This document shows, in pieces, positions 14,712-23,429 of a DNA stretch of 26,031 nt. Position 1 is the stretch's first letter. Every line of letters starts with the position of its first letter. The notes under the pieces are model-generated. The model was given only the letters and a program-made list of their open reading frames with translations, searched no databases and was not told the origin of the DNA. Made by a program: the position numbers and the translations under genes. This DNA is from a virus: positions 1 through 26,031 of the IMG/VR virus record IMGVR_UViG_3300024417_000004. The stretch is one strand, 5' to 3'.

Positions 14712-15440
14712 ATGGCATTCGATATATCAACAGTAGCAGGTCAAGGAACAGAGAATCTGGACACAGGTTCTTCCTTGCCCTTCATCCGCATCCTGCAAGA
14801 CTTGAGCCCTCAGCTCAAACCACAAAAAGACGAATACGTAGAAGGCTCAAAGTCTGGCGATCTCTTCTTTGCTAAAACGCAAAGCATTGTAGATCAGCCC
14901 GCAGAGATCATCCCTTGTTACACTAAGTCCATCTATACTGAATGGGTTCCCCGTTCAAAAGGTGGCGGTTTCAAAGGTAATCACCCACTGAGTATTGTTA
15001 GTCATCCTGACTACGAAAAAGGTCGTGAGCGTCAATACGATGAATGGCTAGGAGAAAACGAGCTTAAGTTCACCACATACTGGTTTGTGCTGTTAAAGCT
15101 CAACGGTACATGGGAACAAGCAGTTATCCCCTTCACCTCTTCTCAGCTTCGCGTATCTCGCAAGCTGACAACAGACATCAACCGTTTCCGTTACGACGGA
15201 ATGGACGTTGTACCACCACTCTATGCCCAAGCATGGAAGCTGGTTTCTGTACTAGAAACAAGCAAAAATGGCGACGATTACTTCAACTTCGGATTTGAAG
15301 AACCCCGTGTTCTCGACTTCGAGAATGATGAAGAAACGCTGACCCTTGCCTCTGAGACGTACAACACTGCGTCCGACACTCCACTACTACAAACATCGGA
15401 GCAACCAAAGTTGGTTGCAGATTCCGCTGTACACTTCTAG
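14712..15440 (+). CDS. Putative single-stranded DNA-binding protein of phage type
   Basis: This is a 242-residue protein. LPFIRILQDLSPQLKPQ, SGDLFFAKTQSIVDQPAEII, YTEWVPRSKGGGFKGNH and LKFTTYWFVLLKLNG give a beta-rich core typical of a group of phage proteins often annotated as ssDNA-binding. The tail (FENDEETLTLASETY to the end) is acidic and polar, as in many SSBs that recruit partners by their C-terminus. It lies between a coiled-coil replication protein and the primase, and a strong terminator follows. Neither an OB-fold motif nor binding residues can be proven by eye, so the function is probable only. Confidence 0.5.
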   Translation: MAFDISTVAGQGTENLDTGSSLPFIRILQDLSPQLKPQKDEYVEGSKSGDLFFAKTQSIVDQPAEIIPCYTKSIYTEWVPRSKGGGFKGNHPLSIVSHPDYEKGRERQYDEWLGENELKFTTYWFVLLKLNGTWEQAVIPFTSSQLRVSRKLTTDINRFRYDGMDVVPPLYAQAWKLVSVLETSKNGDDYFNFGFEEPRVLDFENDEETLTLASETYNTASDTPLLQTSEQPKLVADSAVHF

Positions 15441-15453
15441 TAGTAACCCCACC

Positions 15454-15490
15454 GCCCCTAGTTCCTTACATGGAGCTAGGGGCTTTATTT
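15454..15490 (+). terminator. Intrinsic terminator after the SSB-like gene
   Basis: GCCCCTAG (15454-15461) pairs with CTAGGGGC (15476-15483), extended inward by TCC/GGA around a TTACAT loop, and is followed by TTTATTTT. It ends five bases before the primase ATG, so the primase, helicase and helicase genes depend on read-through or another promoter. Confidence 0.85.
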
Positions 15491-15494
15491 TCCA

Positions 15495-17036
15495 ATGATA
15501 CCTGTAGCCGATTTAGCATTTAAGTTTTACGATCTTTTCGTAAGCAACCCATCCGTACACGGACAGACTTCCCTCACAGGAAAGACTCGTGATCGTGATG
15601 GCAAACAAGATTCACGATCTTTTTTAGTCAAAACACCGCTGACCAATGAAATCTGGGAAGAGCACCTTAAAGGTGACAAGATCATCGGCTGCACTCCACT
15701 AATCAACGAAGACCGAGTTCGCTGGGGTGCACTCGACGTTGACGTATACCAAGACACCAACACAACAGAAGACATCGTAGCCAAAGTTAAAGAACACAAA
15801 CTACCCTTTGTTGTTTGCCGCTCTAAATCTGGTGGTGCTCACGTATACTTATTCTTTGCCGAAGAAGTTTCCGCAGCCGCTGTAATTGACAAGTTAAAGT
15901 CATTCAGCGCATTCTTCGGACAGGGAGCTTGTGAGATATACCCTAAGCAAGCAAAGATCAGCAACCGCAAAGACGACTCTAAGTATGGCAACTGGATCAA
16001 CATGCCATACAGTGGCAACCCTACCCTGCAATACGCATTCAACGACGACGGTGAGTTCCTTAACCCACTTGAGTTCCTAGAACTAGCAAATCAAAAACGA
16101 CTCAGCCAAGAAGACTTTGACAACTTAGAAGTACCAGTACTTGAGACCGAAGAGTTACCAGAAGGACCTCCGTGCCTTAACTATATCTTTCAAAACCGCA
16201 CACAACACAGCGAATCTCGAAACATCACTCTAGCTAATGTAGCCGTATACCTTAAGAAAGCTCAACCTTCCGACTGGAAACACCTACTACCTAAGTACAA
16301 CAAGAAGTTCTCCGAGCCGCTTGAAGACAGAGAAGTAGAAGCACTTGTTAGCTCGTACAGCAAGAAAGACTACAAGTACCAATGCTCTAGCCAACCTCTG
16401 TGCAAGTACTGTGACGCTAAACTGTGCGGACAGCGCAAGCACGGCATTGGCGGAGAAGAGTTCCTACCTAACAACAGGTCTCTTATGCAACTTAAGAGTG
16501 ACCCACCTTTGTGGTTCTTAACACTAGACGACTCTGAGCTACAGCTTACAACTGAACAGTTTGATAACTTCAATCTATTCAATCAAAAAGTAATGGAACG
16601 ACTGCTGTTCAAGTACCCACCAATCAAGCAAGAAGACTGGGTCAAGCAACAGAACCTGCTGCTTAAGAATTGTACACAAATAGAAATACCGTTCGAGATG
16701 ACTCCAATAGGTCAGCTCGTAGAGTACGTAACTATGTTTTGTGCTAGCGCCAGCGACAACCCAAACAACATTAAAAACGGACCCATAAAAGCTAACAAAA
16801 GTTTTTACTTCCGAATGGTTGATCTCAAAGACTACCTCAGCCAACAACGCTTTAAAGACCTACCAGATAACAGAATACTGTCCGTGATCAAGCAAGTGCT
16901 TAAAGCAGACGCAGTAACTCACACCATCAAAGAACCAGTAAGACTCAACGTGAGATGCTGGCGGGTGCATGAGACTGCTCTGCACATGGATCCTACAATA
17001 CCAATGCCTAACCTAAATGACCAAAACCAATACTAG
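15495..17036 (+). CDS. AEP-superfamily primase (primase-polymerase type)
   Basis: This is a 513-residue protein. The archaeo-eukaryotic primase core shows the DxD motif in WGALDVDVYQD (Asp81, Asp83), CRSKSGGAHVYLFF with the catalytic SxH-type His116, and CEIYPKQ...GNWINMPYSG (147-173). This layout matches AEP domains of the TOTE/PrimPol-like type. Residues 220-320 resemble a PriCT-like helical region ending in a cysteine cluster (Cys297, Cys303, Cys306, Cys311: C-x5-C-x2-C-x4-C) that would bind zinc or an iron-sulfur cluster, then RKHGIG. It would make primers for the family A polymerase. Its end overlaps the UvrD-like helicase gene by 20 bases. Confidence 0.8.
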   Translation: MIPVADLAFKFYDLFVSNPSVHGQTSLTGKTRDRDGKQDSRSFLVKTPLTNEIWEEHLKGDKIIGCTPLINEDRVRWGALDVDVYQDTNTTEDIVAKVKEHKLPFVVCRSKSGGAHVYLFFAEEVSAAAVIDKLKSFSAFFGQGACEIYPKQAKISNRKDDSKYGNWINMPYSGNPTLQYAFNDDGEFLNPLEFLELANQKRLSQEDFDNLEVPVLETEELPEGPPCLNYIFQNRTQHSESRNITLANVAVYLKKAQPSDWKHLLPKYNKKFSEPLEDREVEALVSSYSKKDYKYQCSSQPLCKYCDAKLCGQRKHGIGGEEFLPNNRSLMQLKSDPPLWFLTLDDSELQLTTEQFDNFNLFNQKVMERLLFKYPPIKQEDWVKQQNLLLKNCTQIEIPFEMTPIGQLVEYVTMFCASASDNPNNIKNGPIKANKSFYFRMVDLKDYLSQQRFKDLPDNRILSVIKQVLKADAVTHTIKEPVRLNVRCWRVHETALHMDPTIPMPNLNDQNQY

Positions 17037-18540
17037 TACAATCTTTGTAGCCAGTGCAGGTACAGGTAAGACCACAACCTTAATGGACTTACTTACCGAC
17101 TGCCTAGAAAAAACAACTCCCAATAGAATCTGCTTCACTACCTTTACCAAGGCTGGTGCTACAGAAGCAATTGACCGAGCGTTAGTCAAAAACGAAAGCT
17201 ATGCTCAAGCGGACTTTGAAGCCTTCAGCACACTGCACGCTCTCTGTTATCGACGTATACCTCGCAAACAGATGCTCACCGTGCAAGACTACCGACAAAT
17301 TGGCGAGCTAACAGGCTACCCAATCTCAGGTAGTGCAGCTTACTCATCTAAAGACGGGCTTGTGTACAACAGCAATGCAGGAGACAAGATCCTGTACTAC
17401 GACAGTCTCGTACGTAACTTAAAGTCTACACCCGAAGAAGTGATCAACTCACAGATTGGTGCTCGTGTAACAGCAGAGCAACTTGCAGACTTCAGTGCGT
17501 TTTACAAAGACTACAAGATGAAGAAAAACAAGTACGACTTTACAGACCAGCTAGAGACGTATCTTGCACAAGGAATCATCCCTGAGTTTGACTATGTGTT
17601 CATTGACGAAGCTCAAGACTTGTCCCCACTGCAGTGGGACATTGTTGATTTCATTAGTCAAAAAGCAAAAGAAGTATTCATCGCAGGCGATGACAAACAA
17701 AGTATCTTCAAGTTTGCAGGTGGTGATCCAAGTTCACTGATCAACAGACAAGGTAAGCGCATCGTACTCGATACATCTTACCGTCTACCACAACCTGTAT
17801 TAGACTATGCAGAAAAAGTTGCCGATCAAATATCAGAGAAACAAGATTACTCTGTGAAAAGCAACAAAGACCACGGGTCTGTTCAACACATTCACAGTCT
17901 AACAGACATAGACATGAGCAAAGGTACTTGGTTTCTACTCTGCCGCAACAAGGCGCACATGGAGATCTTTGAACACGCTCTAATGAAGAAGCAACAGTTA
18001 TTTGTATCAGCAAGTAGCCACTCACTATTCAATCAAAAACAAATTGACTTCATCCTTATGTGGGAGCAGCTACGCAGAGGTTACAAGTTCAAAGCTTCTC
18101 AGCTCAAAGTGCTGTACCGAGAGTTCCTTCCATCAGGACGAGTAGTCGCCCGTGGGTGTAAGAACCTTCTAGACTCAATGCCTGACAACGAATTGTTTGA
18201 CAAAGACCAACTTGTAGACAGCTTTGGTCTCAAGACGACAGTCAAGTGGGACTTAATATTCAAACTACCAGAGTTTACTAAAGAAGTCCTGTTGAAAGCT
18301 GAAGCAGAAGGTACACTAGAACGTAGTGCCGATGTTCAGATTAATACAATTCACGCTACCAAAGGTCGAGAGGCTGATAACGTAGTTGTTCTACCAGACA
18401 TCACAGAGACTACCTACAAAGGTATGCTTAAAGATATGGATAATGAACATCGTGTGTTTTATGTTGCAGCTACTCGTGCTAGACAGAACTTGTACATACA
18501 TGCTCCTACAACTAACAGATTCTACCAAATGCCAAAATGA
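17017..18540 (+). CDS. UvrD/Rep-type superfamily 1 DNA helicase
   Basis: This is a 507-residue ATPase with all SF1A motifs: Walker A ASAGTGKTTTL (GTGKT 15-19), Ia FTTFTKAGATEA, Walker B FIDEAQD (197-201), motif III IAGDDKQSIFKFAGG, motif IV TSYRLPQPV, motif V TIHATKGREADNVVV and motif VI RVFYVAATRARQNLY. It translocates 3'-5' on ssDNA and unwinds duplex. It is shorter than UvrD (about 700 residues) because the 1B/2B insertions are reduced, as in phage members. It overlaps the primase gene by 20 bases and the SNF2-like gene by four, so a replication or recombination complex is likely. Confidence 0.92.
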   Translation: MTKTNTSTIFVASAGTGKTTTLMDLLTDCLEKTTPNRICFTTFTKAGATEAIDRALVKNESYAQADFEAFSTLHALCYRRIPRKQMLTVQDYRQIGELTGYPISGSAAYSSKDGLVYNSNAGDKILYYDSLVRNLKSTPEEVINSQIGARVTAEQLADFSAFYKDYKMKKNKYDFTDQLETYLAQGIIPEFDYVFIDEAQDLSPLQWDIVDFISQKAKEVFIAGDDKQSIFKFAGGDPSSLINRQGKRIVLDTSYRLPQPVLDYAEKVADQISEKQDYSVKSNKDHGSVQHIHSLTDIDMSKGTWFLLCRNKAHMEIFEHALMKKQQLFVSASSHSLFNQKQIDFILMWEQLRRGYKFKASQLKVLYREFLPSGRVVARGCKNLLDSMPDNELFDKDQLVDSFGLKTTVKWDLIFKLPEFTKEVLLKAEAEGTLERSADVQINTIHATKGREADNVVVLPDITETTYKGMLKDMDNEHRVFYVAATRARQNLYIHAPTTNRFYQMPK

Positions 18541-19949
18541 TATACAAAACCAAACCATTCCAACACCAAGAAGACGCTGTAAACCGCTTTGTATCTAAGA
18601 AGTACGGAGCTCTGTTCTGCGAGATGGGTACAGGGAAAACTAAGATTGTACTAGACATCGTACAGAACGCAGAAGACATCGTTGACGTGCTAGTAACTGC
18701 ACCAAACGGTCTGCACCACAACTGGGCAATCAACGAGATTCCACGGCACTACGCTAAAGATGTAAATGTGTTCTGCTGGAAAGGACCAATCAAAACTCAG
18801 AAAGCAAAAAAAGAATTCAAGTGGTTTATCAACGATAACAGCAAGACCCGTGTCTTCTTAATCAATGTAGAAGCTCTTCGCACAGCGTCAGGCTTTGATA
18901 CTGCAACAGAGTTCTTTCGTTCCTCAGTGTGTACAAAGCACATGATCATTGATGAATCAACGTGCATTAAGAACCCAAAAGCACTACAGACTAAACGTGT
19001 TCTCAAACTTTCAGAACAGGCTCAGTGCAAGTGGGTGCTTAACGGTACACCTATTACGCAAAGCCCACTAGACTTGTTTAGCCAGTGCCGCTTCCTAGAC
19101 AAAAATGCAATCCCATATAACACTTACACTGCATTCAAGCACGCCTTTGCTATCGAAACTGTCATGACAATGGGTAGTCGAGCGTTTCGTAAGATCATAG
19201 GATACCAGAACCTAGAACAGCTGACCAAGATACTTGAACCATTTAGCTTAAGAATTGAAAAGAAGGACTGCCTAGACTTGCCAGACAAAACGTTTGTTAA
19301 GCAAGCAGTTGAACTACATCCAAAGCAAGAGCGCATCTATAACAGTATGAAAGATGACTGTTTAGCACTTCTTGAAAACGGAGAACTCGTCACATCGACC
19401 TTGGCATTGACCAAGATCGTAAAGCTACACCAGATACTCACTGGTTTTGTAACTGACGATGAAGGCACAGAACACCCAATAGACAACAACAGGATAGCTG
19501 CTCTCATGCAAATCGCTGAGACTACAAAGCCATTGGTAGTGTTCTGTGCCTACAAGTTCAACGTATCTCAAATTAAGGAAGAGTTACAGAAAAAGTTCCC
19601 TGATTCTAAGATCGTTGAGTACACAGGCAACATAACAGACTCAGTACGCAACGAAGGTGTTCGCCAGTTCCAAGACGGAGAGGCTGACTTCTTTCTTGCT
19701 ACATCTGCTGCTGCTAAAGGTCTCACGCTCCACCGAGCCTCAACAATGGTATACTACTCAAATAACTACAGCCTAGAGACTAGACTGCAGAGCCAAGACC
19801 GTATCCACCGTATTGGACAAGATAAGAAGTGTACATACATTGACCTCGTTGTGCCAAACACTGTTGACGAAGGCATTCTGTCTCGTCTCAAAGAAAAGAA
19901 AGAGCTGTCAGGTATGGTACTTGATGACTTAATTGAAATTATTAAATAA
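18537..19949 (+). CDS. SNF2-type superfamily 2 helicase/translocase
   Basis: This is a 470-residue protein with the Swi2/Snf2 ATPase core. FQHQEDAV is the Q-like motif, ALFCEMGTGKT holds Walker A (31-35), TAPNGLHHNW is motif Ia, and IIDESTCIKNP carries the Walker B variant DEST (139-142). LNGTPITQSPLDLFSQ is motif III. The second lobe has PLVVFCAYKFNVSQI, FLATSAAAKGLTLHRAS and LQSQDRIHRIGQDKK (motif VI). It moves along dsDNA and remodels protein-DNA complexes or fork structures. Phages often carry one next to the primase in place of a hexameric helicase. No DnaB-like helicase is in this window. It starts on the stop of the SF1 gene (ATGA). Confidence 0.9.
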   Translation: MIYKTKPFQHQEDAVNRFVSKKYGALFCEMGTGKTKIVLDIVQNAEDIVDVLVTAPNGLHHNWAINEIPRHYAKDVNVFCWKGPIKTQKAKKEFKWFINDNSKTRVFLINVEALRTASGFDTATEFFRSSVCTKHMIIDESTCIKNPKALQTKRVLKLSEQAQCKWVLNGTPITQSPLDLFSQCRFLDKNAIPYNTYTAFKHAFAIETVMTMGSRAFRKIIGYQNLEQLTKILEPFSLRIEKKDCLDLPDKTFVKQAVELHPKQERIYNSMKDDCLALLENGELVTSTLALTKIVKLHQILTGFVTDDEGTEHPIDNNRIAALMQIAETTKPLVVFCAYKFNVSQIKEELQKKFPDSKIVEYTGNITDSVRNEGVRQFQDGEADFFLATSAAAKGLTLHRASTMVYYSNNYSLETRLQSQDRIHRIGQDKKCTYIDLVVPNTVDEGILSRLKEKKELSGMVLDDLIEIIK

Positions 19950-20065
19950 GAAACAAAGTGTCCTCACTTATCAACAATCTCACATACACTAAGCACTGCT
20001 TCGATTATTCCCTACAGCCGTAGCTAGACTACAACAATAAGGGATAATCTAACCAATACACATCT

Positions 20066-20452
20066 ATGAAAAAACTAAGCGAAACACTAACAGAACTAGG
20101 GATTGCATTCACTCTTCCTATCGAGATTACAGATGACAATGACAGAGTGACTTATTTCGAGGACTGTGATGACTACTGGGAGAGGTACGAGCGTGATGTC
20201 AAGGGTCGCCCAACTTACCACGAAGACAGTAATGGCTTCTGGCAGAGGTGGGAGCGTGATTACAATGGTGATGTGGATTACTATGAGGACAGCACGGGTG
20301 TAAAGAAAGGCACACCTAATTCAGCCAAAGCCTACATCGCCATAGACAGGGAGTTTGCTGATATATTGAAAGCAGCATCAACACCGCCAACTCCAGAATT
20401 TAAACAAGCCCTAAGAGCCTACCGAGCTTTTATCATCAAACATAAGCAATAA
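20066..20452 (+). CDS. Small protein with Trp/Tyr-rich 21-residue repeats
   Basis: This is a 128-residue acidic protein. Three repeat units with a period of 21 residues begin at YFEDCDDYW, YHEDSNGFW and YYEDSTG, each followed by W/Y-ER-D-nG. The pattern 'YxEDSxGxWxxxERDxxG' resembles beta-hairpin repeats known from short phage and bacterial proteins. The C-terminal part is helical (FADILKAAS, FKQALRAYRAFIIK). The last 25 codons begin in a sequence that is repeated downstream at 21268-21301. Unknown function. It is the first gene after a 116-base gap without a gene behind the helicase, and its leader shares ATAATCTAAC with the region at 21027. Confidence 0.6.
   Translation: MKKLSETLTELGIAFTLPIEITDDNDRVTYFEDCDDYWERYERDVKGRPTYHEDSNGFWQRWERDYNGDVDYYEDSTGVKKGTPNSAKAYIAIDREFADILKAASTPPTPEFKQALRAYRAFIIKHKQ
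20375..20408 (+). repeat. Direct repeat, first copy (partner at 21268-21301)
   Basis: Thirty of 34 bases match 21268-21301. The conserved core is AACTCCAGAATTTAAAC. In this copy it codes for ASTPPTPEFK inside the repeat-protein gene. Confidence 0.75.
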
Positions 20453-20460
20453 TACATACT

Positions 20461-20895
20461 ATGGAAATTAGGAAAAAAGAACTAATTCAATACATTAAGG
20501 ACTGGGCAAAACGATCAGAGGAACAAGCCTATAATTGGAGTGACGATGGTTATTTTGACGAAGCTTACAAAGCTAAAGTGATTGCTGAGTTTTTAAGGGA
20601 AGACCTTGTGCGGGGTATCGAGATGGACTTGATGAACGAATATAAATCGATTTATATGCGCCACGAAGTAGCTCAATTTGTAAACAGACTCACGAAGCTT
20701 ATGCAGGAAACCCCAGACGCTGAGAAAAGGTCGGTGCTGTCGGCCGAACTCACTTGGCCTCTCCGTAGTCGCAACACGGCAATAGTGCACTGGAATAACC
20801 AGATACGTGTGACCAAGTGCCTTCAAAAAGCGATAAAAAGGAAGAATAAGCACATCAAAAGACTTCAATCGAACACTGAACTGAATCATGAGTGA
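20461..20895 (+). CDS. Hypothetical helical protein
   Basis: This is a 144-residue basic helical protein (RKKELIQYIKDWAKRSEEQA, EAYKAKVIAEFLREDL, CLQKAIKRKNKHIKRLQSN), unrecognised. It starts at an ATG in ATACATACTATG context without SD. A short gene in another frame overlaps its end by eight bases. It shows no membrane segment or metal motif. Confidence 0.6.
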   Translation: MEIRKKELIQYIKDWAKRSEEQAYNWSDDGYFDEAYKAKVIAEFLREDLVRGIEMDLMNEYKSIYMRHEVAQFVNRLTKLMQETPDAEKRSVLSAELTWPLRSRNTAIVHWNNQIRVTKCLQKAIKRKNKHIKRLQSNTELNHE

Positions 20896-21046
20896 GGAAC
20901 GAAACGAATTGAATCGAGTGGCTGGTTCTGGATACCTCGACGGCTTCCCAGAGCCAGAAGTGGCATACACGCGACACAATAGGTCAACTGGTCAAATACG
21001 CAGACACGATGGAATTTCAATTCAATATAATCTAACTAATAAATAA
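20888..21046 (+). CDS. Very small hypothetical protein (52 residues)
   Basis: The open frame starts with ATG at 20888 and reads MSEERNELNRVAGSGYLDGF to ...QYNLTNK before TAA at 21044-21046. It begins inside the end of the previous gene, an arrangement seen repeatedly in this genome. The composition is polar. No homologue is recognised, so it may or may not be expressed. Confidence 0.4.
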   Translation: MSEERNELNRVAGSGYLDGFPEPEVAYTRHNRSTGQIRRHDGISIQYNLTNK

Positions 21047-21058
21047 CTAACCAACACT

Positions 21059-21283
21059 ATGAAAAACACATTAAAACCACTGCCCTCTTTCGAGGTGGGT
21101 ACACCTAGAACAGATGCACAATCGCAGTTAGATGCAAACCGTTATCACGGACACAGCAGAGACTATGTGTCATTAAAGATTTTTACAGAGCAGCTAGAGC
21201 GTGAGCTTGCTGAACTTATAAGGGACAAGGAACGGCTGGATTGGCTGATTGATAACGCTATTATGCCGCACCAGCACCGCTAA
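21059..21283 (+). CDS. Small phage protein with C-terminal helix
   Basis: This 74-residue protein is of a kind frequent in phages: a flexible start (FEVGTPRTDAQSQLDANRY) followed by LKIFTEQLERELAELIRDKE and RLDWLIDNA, a strongly helical, charged stretch. The stop codon lies inside the 34-base direct repeat shared with 20375-20408, read in a different frame, so the C-terminus (MPHQHR) was probably made by a recombination event. Confidence 0.6.
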   Translation: MKNTLKPLPSFEVGTPRTDAQSQLDANRYHGHSRDYVSLKIFTEQLERELAELIRDKERLDWLIDNAIMPHQHR

Positions 21284-21301
21284 CTCCAGAATTTAAACGA
21301 G
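21268..21301 (+). repeat. Direct repeat, second copy (partner at 20375-20408)
   Basis: Thirty of 34 bases match the first copy. In the first copy's frame it would read APLTPEFKRDL and go on without a start, so it looks like a remnant of a paralogue's C-terminal end. Confidence 0.7.
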
Positions 21302-21340
21302 ATTTGACAATAGTAAAAAATACAACCACTATAAACCACA

Positions 21341-21541
21341 ATGACCAACAACAAAGCACCAGCAACTAACCGATCCATGTTCCATCAGAGCGAAGTAACA
21401 ATCCTAGAACGAGGCTTAAACTCACTAACACTAGCTTGTGATGCACTTACACGACTCAATGATCAACTAAAGAATGAAGTTGAAGAGTTAAAAGCCGAGA
21501 ACATTCGTCTTTTAAAGAGTGTAGAACTCTTACGTAGATAA
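21341..21541 (+). CDS. Small coiled-coil protein
   Basis: This is a 66-residue protein. The C-terminal two thirds form a coiled coil with regular leucines (LTRLNDQLKNEVEELKAENI, RLLKSVELL). The N-terminal 20 residues are polar. A helical oligomerisation or adaptor protein is likely. It lies 12 bases before the HTH-phosphoesterase gene and could pair with it. Confidence 0.55.
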   Translation: MTNNKAPATNRSMFHQSEVTILERGLNSLTLACDALTRLNDQLKNEVEELKAENIRLLKSVELLRR

Positions 21542-21553
21542 CCCCCAAATATT

Positions 21554-22711
21554 ATGTTAACCTCAGCCGAACAACGAGTCCTTGAAGCATTTCTAAAAGA
21601 AGGAGGTAAACGACCAGCCGCTAGAGCTTTAGGGATCAATGAATGCACTGTAAGACAGGCATTAAAACGAATTGAGCGCAAAGGACTTGCTCCTTGGCTG
21701 AGTGGTGCAGTCACACCCGATCATTTAAACGTAGCAAAAACCACTGTCCAGTACGGACCAGATGGTGAGGTGCAACGTGAATGGAAACGCCTTCTGCCAA
21801 ATGCAGAAGCAATGACAGATTTTGTTGACTCACTGTGTGAACGAGCCGAAGGAAAGCTCAAGATCAGCAAAGCACCCAAGACAACACGCCAGCGTAAAGA
21901 TATACTAGCAGAAATCTGCTGCTTTGACGCACACATCGGTATGTACGCCGAGGCGGGAGAAACCAACAGCCAAAATTACGACTCGGACATTGCTGTTAAA
22001 CGTATCCACAACACAACCGACGCTTTACTCTGTCGTATGAACAACCCAGAGCATATCGTTGTCACCTTCGGTGGCGATATGCTACACTCAGATACTCGGA
22101 GCAATAAGACAGAGATGAGCGGCAACGTACTAGACGTTGACAGCCGCTACCATATGGTTGTTGAGAAAGCTGTGACCGCTTGCTACGATGTTGTATCTAT
22201 GGCTGCTGAGGTTGCCAATGAGGTCACTGTAGTCATACTAGAGGGAAATCACAGCTGGCACTCCGAAGTCTGGCTTACTCAAGTGCTGAAGGCTGCCTAC
22301 TCACAATGTGACCGTGTCAATATTGTTACGCAACGCTCTGCTCGTAAGAAGCTGGTGTGGGGCGACAATTTGCTAGTGTGGACGCACGGTGACTCTGTAG
22401 CCATGAACAAGTGGCAGGGTATTATTTCAACTGAGTTTGCTCCACTGTGGGGCAAGACTAAGTGGCGTCACCTAAAGATGGGACACGTACACCACAAGAA
22501 ATCAAACAGTGCCAAGAGGGTTGTAACCTCTGATCAGAATGGCGGATGGGTCGAGAACCACGGTCTCTTGGTCGAGTATCTCCCTGCCCTGTCAGCCACG
22601 GATGCTTGGCATGCATCAAAAGGATTTATCGGTAGCCAACAAGCAATGACTGGCTTCGAGTACCATAAGAAACAAGGACTAATAACCAGACTATATGAAC
22701 CAGCGTGCTAA
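21554..22711 (+). CDS. HTH-fused calcineurin-like metallophosphoesterase
   Basis: This is a 385-residue protein. Residues 5-45 form a helix-turn-helix (PAARALGINECTVRQALKRI) like those that recognise DNA. The catalytic domain carries the metallophosphatase motifs: FDAHIG (Asp125, His127), GGDMLHSD (Asp175), EGNHSWH (Asn232, His233), WTHGD (His278) and GHVHHKK (His311, His313), binding two metal ions. Related phage proteins are often near terminase or replication genes and are thought to act as nucleases or phosphatases on DNA or nucleotides. The stop overlaps the convergent fibre gene by four bases (TAA/TAG), so no terminator separates them. Confidence 0.82.
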   Translation: MLTSAEQRVLEAFLKEGGKRPAARALGINECTVRQALKRIERKGLAPWLSGAVTPDHLNVAKTTVQYGPDGEVQREWKRLLPNAEAMTDFVDSLCERAEGKLKISKAPKTTRQRKDILAEICCFDAHIGMYAEAGETNSQNYDSDIAVKRIHNTTDALLCRMNNPEHIVVTFGGDMLHSDTRSNKTEMSGNVLDVDSRYHMVVEKAVTACYDVVSMAAEVANEVTVVILEGNHSWHSEVWLTQVLKAAYSQCDRVNIVTQRSARKKLVWGDNLLVWTHGDSVAMNKWQGIISTEFAPLWGKTKWRHLKMGHVHHKKSNSAKRVVTSDQNGGWVENHGLLVEYLPALSATDAWHASKGFIGSQQAMTGFEYHKKQGLITRLYEPAC

Positions 22712-23355
22712 GCAAGTTTAGTCAAGGTAAGAAATACATTAATCGATATTAGGCCTGCTCCAGAACTTCGTTGTAAATAAATATTTATATCTTTAGTGCT
22801 ACCTTCTGGTACTGTTAAAACCTGTGTAAAATTAATAGAACTATAGCTGCCTAGATTGGTAGTGTTCTCCCGAAATACTTCATTGACAAGCTGAGCATGA
22901 AGATTAGTACCTGATGAACGTAATATTACAGTATAGTAATCGTTTACGTCGTTATCATGCTCGTTAAACGACCCTGTAAAATTTATAAGGTAAGTTCCCG
23001 CACTTACCTGCACTCCGCCATCATATGCACCAGAAGTAACAACTGCACCTATGTTATTTGGATTATAAGATTCACTAAGTTGTACAATTGTACCACCAGA
23101 ATACTGACTATAAGTTGTATAAGCTGTGCGACTGTACGTTGCTACTTTAATTGACGCAGCAACCTCAGCAATATCAGCATCCACCCCATCAATACGGCTG
23201 TTTACAGTTGACACTTCCGTATCAACATAATTCTTAACACCACCACTAGTGACCATATTCTGGCTACCTGTTGATGGTATAGTCTCAGCTGCAACTACAC
23301 GAGAGATAGCCGAATCAATATCCGAAGCATTATTTGTAAGTGTATATGAAGGCAT
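22708..23355 (-). CDS. Tail-fibre-like protein with C1q/TNF-like head, paralogue A
   Basis: This is a 215-residue protein. Residues 1-60 (MPSYTLTNNASDIDSAISRV, SQNMVTSGGVKNYVDT, RIDGVDA) are shared with the next gene and form a likely anchor/trimerisation region. Residues 70-215 look like a jelly-roll head (GVQVSAGTYLINFTGSF, YYTVILRSSGTNLHAQLV, INFTQVLTVPEGSTKDINIY, INVFLTLTKLA). This would be a trimeric receptor-binding fibre or spike tip. The leader AACCAAAACAAATTATG has no SD. Its end is convergent with the phosphoesterase gene. Confidence 0.75.
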   Translation of the reverse strand: MPSYTLTNNASDIDSAISRVVAAETIPSTGSQNMVTSGGVKNYVDTEVSTVNSRIDGVDADIAEVAASIKVATYSRTAYTTYSQYSGGTIVQLSESYNPNNIGAVVTSGAYDGGVQVSAGTYLINFTGSFNEHDNDVNDYYTVILRSSGTNLHAQLVNEVFRENTTNLGSYSSINFTQVLTVPEGSTKDINIYLQRSSGAGLISINVFLTLTKLA

Positions 23356-23429
23356 AATTTGTTTTGGTTAAGCTGTGCGTTTCCACATGTAAACGACAAT
23401 GTATGGTTGTAGATTATTGTGAGATTGAC

